Of a DNA stretch of 59,582 bases, positions 57,384 to 59,582 are shown piece by piece. The position numbers and the translations under genes are program-made. The stretch is from an uncultured Prevotellaceae bacterium (lineage in GTDB: Bacteria; Bacteroidota; Bacteroidia; Bacteroidales; Bacteroidaceae), in the NCBI GenBank assembly GCA_902761905.1, contig CACWMK010000031.1, positions 1 to 59,582 of the forward strand. The letters are read 5' to 3'. The notes beneath the pieces were generated by a model. The model did no database searches and was not told the DNA's origin. It saw only the letters and a program-made list of their open reading frames with translations. Each line of letters begins with the position of its first letter. Within the stretch, counting starts at the first letter, position 1.

Positions 57384-59582
57384 CTATACCGTAGCGCTTG
57401 CAAATGGCGGCATTGACAGATACGGTAAAGATACGGTAAATTGAGGGAAGTTCACTTCGTAAGAACTATACACCTCACCAATCTCTTCACGTTCGTCCAA
57501 AGCTTTTGTAAAACGGTCAGTGACCTCTTTCAACTTATCTATCGAGCCACCTTCATAATCCTGCACATACAACTCGATACCATCGCTAAAGCCATAACCT
57601 GTCACTGTTGGCAGCGCGTAAGCAAACATGGATCCTGTCTTTATGGCGCTGACACGCTCCTCTATCTTCTCAATCACATTGTCGATACGATGTTCACTGC
57701 CGCTTCGCTCATTCCAAGGTTTAAGTTTCATGATCATCATGCCCATATTGGCACCATCACCACCGAGTATGTTCCAACCCACAATGGAAGCACTCGTTTC
57801 CACTTCTTCAATATCCTTCACTGCTTCTGCCACCTTATGAACAGTCTTTTTCGTCTGTTCCAACGTAGAACCTGGGGGCGTTGTGATGTCGACCATCGTA
57901 ATACCAGTGTCCTCGTCAGGTACCAGGCTCGTTGAAGTGACTTTCTGAAGCCATACCAGTAAGACAATGGGTACCACAACCAATATAACAGCCAGCCATT
58001 TGTGGCGAATAAACGTTGACAATCCTTTCTGATATTTCTCCGTCAGCACTGATACCGACGCATTGAAAGCATTTCCGAATCGGCGTCCAAATGCTTGAAC
58101 CTCACGAGAGGGGGCAGCGTAAGCAGGGGTCGAGCCCCCTTCATCTCTAAGAAGCAATGCGCAGAGGGCTGGGGAAAGAGTAAGTGCGTTCAGCGTAGAG
58201 AAGACAACAGCAGCAGCCATTGTCAGCCCGAATTCCTTATAATATGTGCCACTCAGGCCGCCAGAGAATGAAGCCGGAATAAACACACACATAAACACCA
58301 CTGTGGTCGTAACAACAGCCGTACCGATATTACCCATCGCATTGAGGGTGGCCTGATAAGGGCTCCGCACCCCTTTCTCGAATTCGCTTTGTACAGCCTC
58401 CACCACCACAATCGCATCATCGACCACAGTACCGATAACCAGCACCAAGGCGAACAACGTGATGAGGTTGAGCGAGAAGCCAACCATATACATAAAGGCA
58501 AACGTGGCGAAAAGCGAGACGATGATGGCAAAGGCCGGTATCAGTGTGGCACGACGATTCTGTAGGAACAGCAGGACTACCAACACAACCAACAGAATGG
58601 CCTCGACAAGGGTCTTATAGACCTCCGCCATAGAGGCATTGAGGAAATCATTGCTATCGAGTAGCACTTTGAACTCCACTCCCGGGGGCAATTGAGGACG
58701 GGCCTGTTCCATGAACTCGTCTATCTCCAGGTTCACCTGTCGCGCATTGGAACCCGCCTTCTGCGTGATAAAGGCCACCGTACCATTATGACCGTTAATC
58801 CAACTGTCAGTTGCATAACTTTCAGACCCCAGCTCGCAACGTGCTACGTCGCACAGGCGGAGCTCTTCACCATCGCGCAGTGACTTAATGACGATGTTCC
58901 CAAATTCCTCTTCGCTGAGCAGTCGTCCGCGATATACCAATGTGTATTGAAAGGTATGCTTGGAATTTTCGCCCAATGTGCCGATGGCTGCCTCGACGTT
59001 TTGTGCCTCCAGGACTTCCTCAATGTCTTGAGGTAGCAAGTCGTAATGCGCCATGCGCTTCGGATCGAGCCAGATACGCATTGCAAAGGTATTGCCAAGC
59101 ACATTCACTCTACCAACGCCCTTGATACGTTGCAGGCGCGGTTTGATGTTAATATCAAAATAGTTGGAGATGAAGTCACTCTCGAAGCGGTTGTCAGGAC
59201 ATTCCAAGGCAATGACTTTCAGGAAGGTCTGCTGGGATGTCTCCACATGGACACCCGTCTGGAGCACCTCCTGAGGTAGGATACCCTCTACCTCGGCCAC
59301 CTTGTTTTTGACCATCACCACAGCCATGTCCGGATCAATGCCATTCTTGAATACTACTTGGATGAAGGCAGATCCACTACTCGTCGATGAGGAACTGATA
59401 TAGTCGATGCCGTTGGCGCCATTGATAGCCTGCTCGATAGGTACGATCACACTTTTCTGGACAGCCTCAGCACTGGCTCCTGGATAATCAGCACTCACCT
59501 CCACGATAGGCGGTGCCATGTCAGGGAACTGCTCTACAGGCAGATGGACATAGCCGACAATGCCCACCAGCGCCATCATCAC
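57384..59582 (-). pseudogene. AcrB-type RND efflux permease, N-terminal part (frameshifted, window-truncated)
   Basis: 732 residues of an RND (HAE1) multidrug pump are visible; the first 10-20 lie past the window edge. Signatures are YVHLPVEQFPDMAPPIVEVS, INGANGIDYISSSSTSSGSA, the membrane helix with VLVIGTVVDDAIVVVEA (proton-relay Asp pair) and SGGLSGTYYKEFGLT. After VNFPQFTVS the frame runs into LPYLSMPPFASATV and a stop at 57384. Removing one copy of an 11-bp tandem repeat (57419-57440) restores VNFPQFTVSVNAAICKRYG and joins it to the downstream frame. The pump is broken as written. Confidence 0.88.
57419..57440 (-). repeat. 11-bp tandem duplication that breaks the pump gene
   Basis: GATACGGTAAA occurs twice in a row on the plus strand (57419-57429 and 57430-57440). 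One copy keeps the permease in frame through 57372; two copies shift it. Confidence 0.9.

Overview
The window comes from a Bacteroidota chromosome, most likely Bacteroidales and probably a Prevotella-like genus. The evidence is promoters of the type TTTG, about 20 nt, TAnnTTTG with almost no Shine-Dalgarno sites; lineage families such as BT4734-like/DUF3987, DUF4270, M64 IgA peptidase, GH20, GH51 and a 2-oxoacid:ferredoxin oxidoreductase cluster; and AT-rich spacer repeats. No rRNA, CRISPR array, integrase or transposase is visible.

Layout. 1-4033 is an accessory island: an incomplete upstream gene, small orphan ORFs, a frameshifted BT4734-like/DUF3987 gene carrying an in-frame palindromic repeat, and a P5-like muramidase-type protein. 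4097-8515 is an aromatic amino acid operon: a Phe/Tyr-rich leader peptide with a terminator, pheA, an aminotransferase, DAHP synthase-chorismate mutase, and tyrA. 8790-11698 (minus) holds a GH20 hexosaminidase and a PIG-L protein that looks like the C-terminal half of a NagB/PIG-L fusion. 11809-15423 holds queH, ffh, a TerB-like gene and folD. 15454-18314 is a TPR mini-protein plus a four-subunit 2-oxoacid:ferredoxin oxidoreductase. 18348-19733 holds an OmpA-like lipoprotein and mtgA. 19730-22136 (minus) is a folK-like, M64 peptidase, SpoU methyltransferase operon with ATGA overlaps. 22454-26065 holds serC (frameshifted), serA, DUF1015 and a TSCPD protein, followed by tRNA-Ser(CGA). 26358-30889 (minus) holds an IMPACT-family gene, carB and a secreted repeat protein. 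31027-33459 is a UvrD/PcrA helicase. 33465-37922 (minus) holds a 43-aa protein, DUF4270, a glycogen synthase N-domain protein and recQ. 38038-44397 (plus) holds an HTH regulator, DPP III, an AlkD-like protein, fur, purA and hisS. 44466-51613 is a mix of an SGNH esterase, a rubrerythrin, a lipoprotein, cdd, a glucosaminidase, two tRNAs, a thioesterase and a GH13 enzyme. 51701-54916 (minus) holds a shortened zeta toxin pair and a GH51 arabinofuranosidase. 55090 to the end (minus) is an RND pump fused in frame to its TolC partner and broken by an 11-bp duplication.

The strongest regulatory finding is the leader at 4157-4309. The 25-codon ORF has Trp-Phe-Tyr-Gly-Tyr-Tyr-Phe-Tyr-Phe, a 9-bp antiterminator segment inside its own last codons, and an intrinsic terminator just before pheA. 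This is the layout of ribosome-mediated attenuation for Phe/Tyr synthesis. The first 11 kb also carry an interspersed palindromic repeat with tandemly amplified arms. One copy is translated inside a protein.

Three genes (DUF3987, serC, acrB) carry frame-breaking indels. These may be real or assembly errors, and raw reads would decide.
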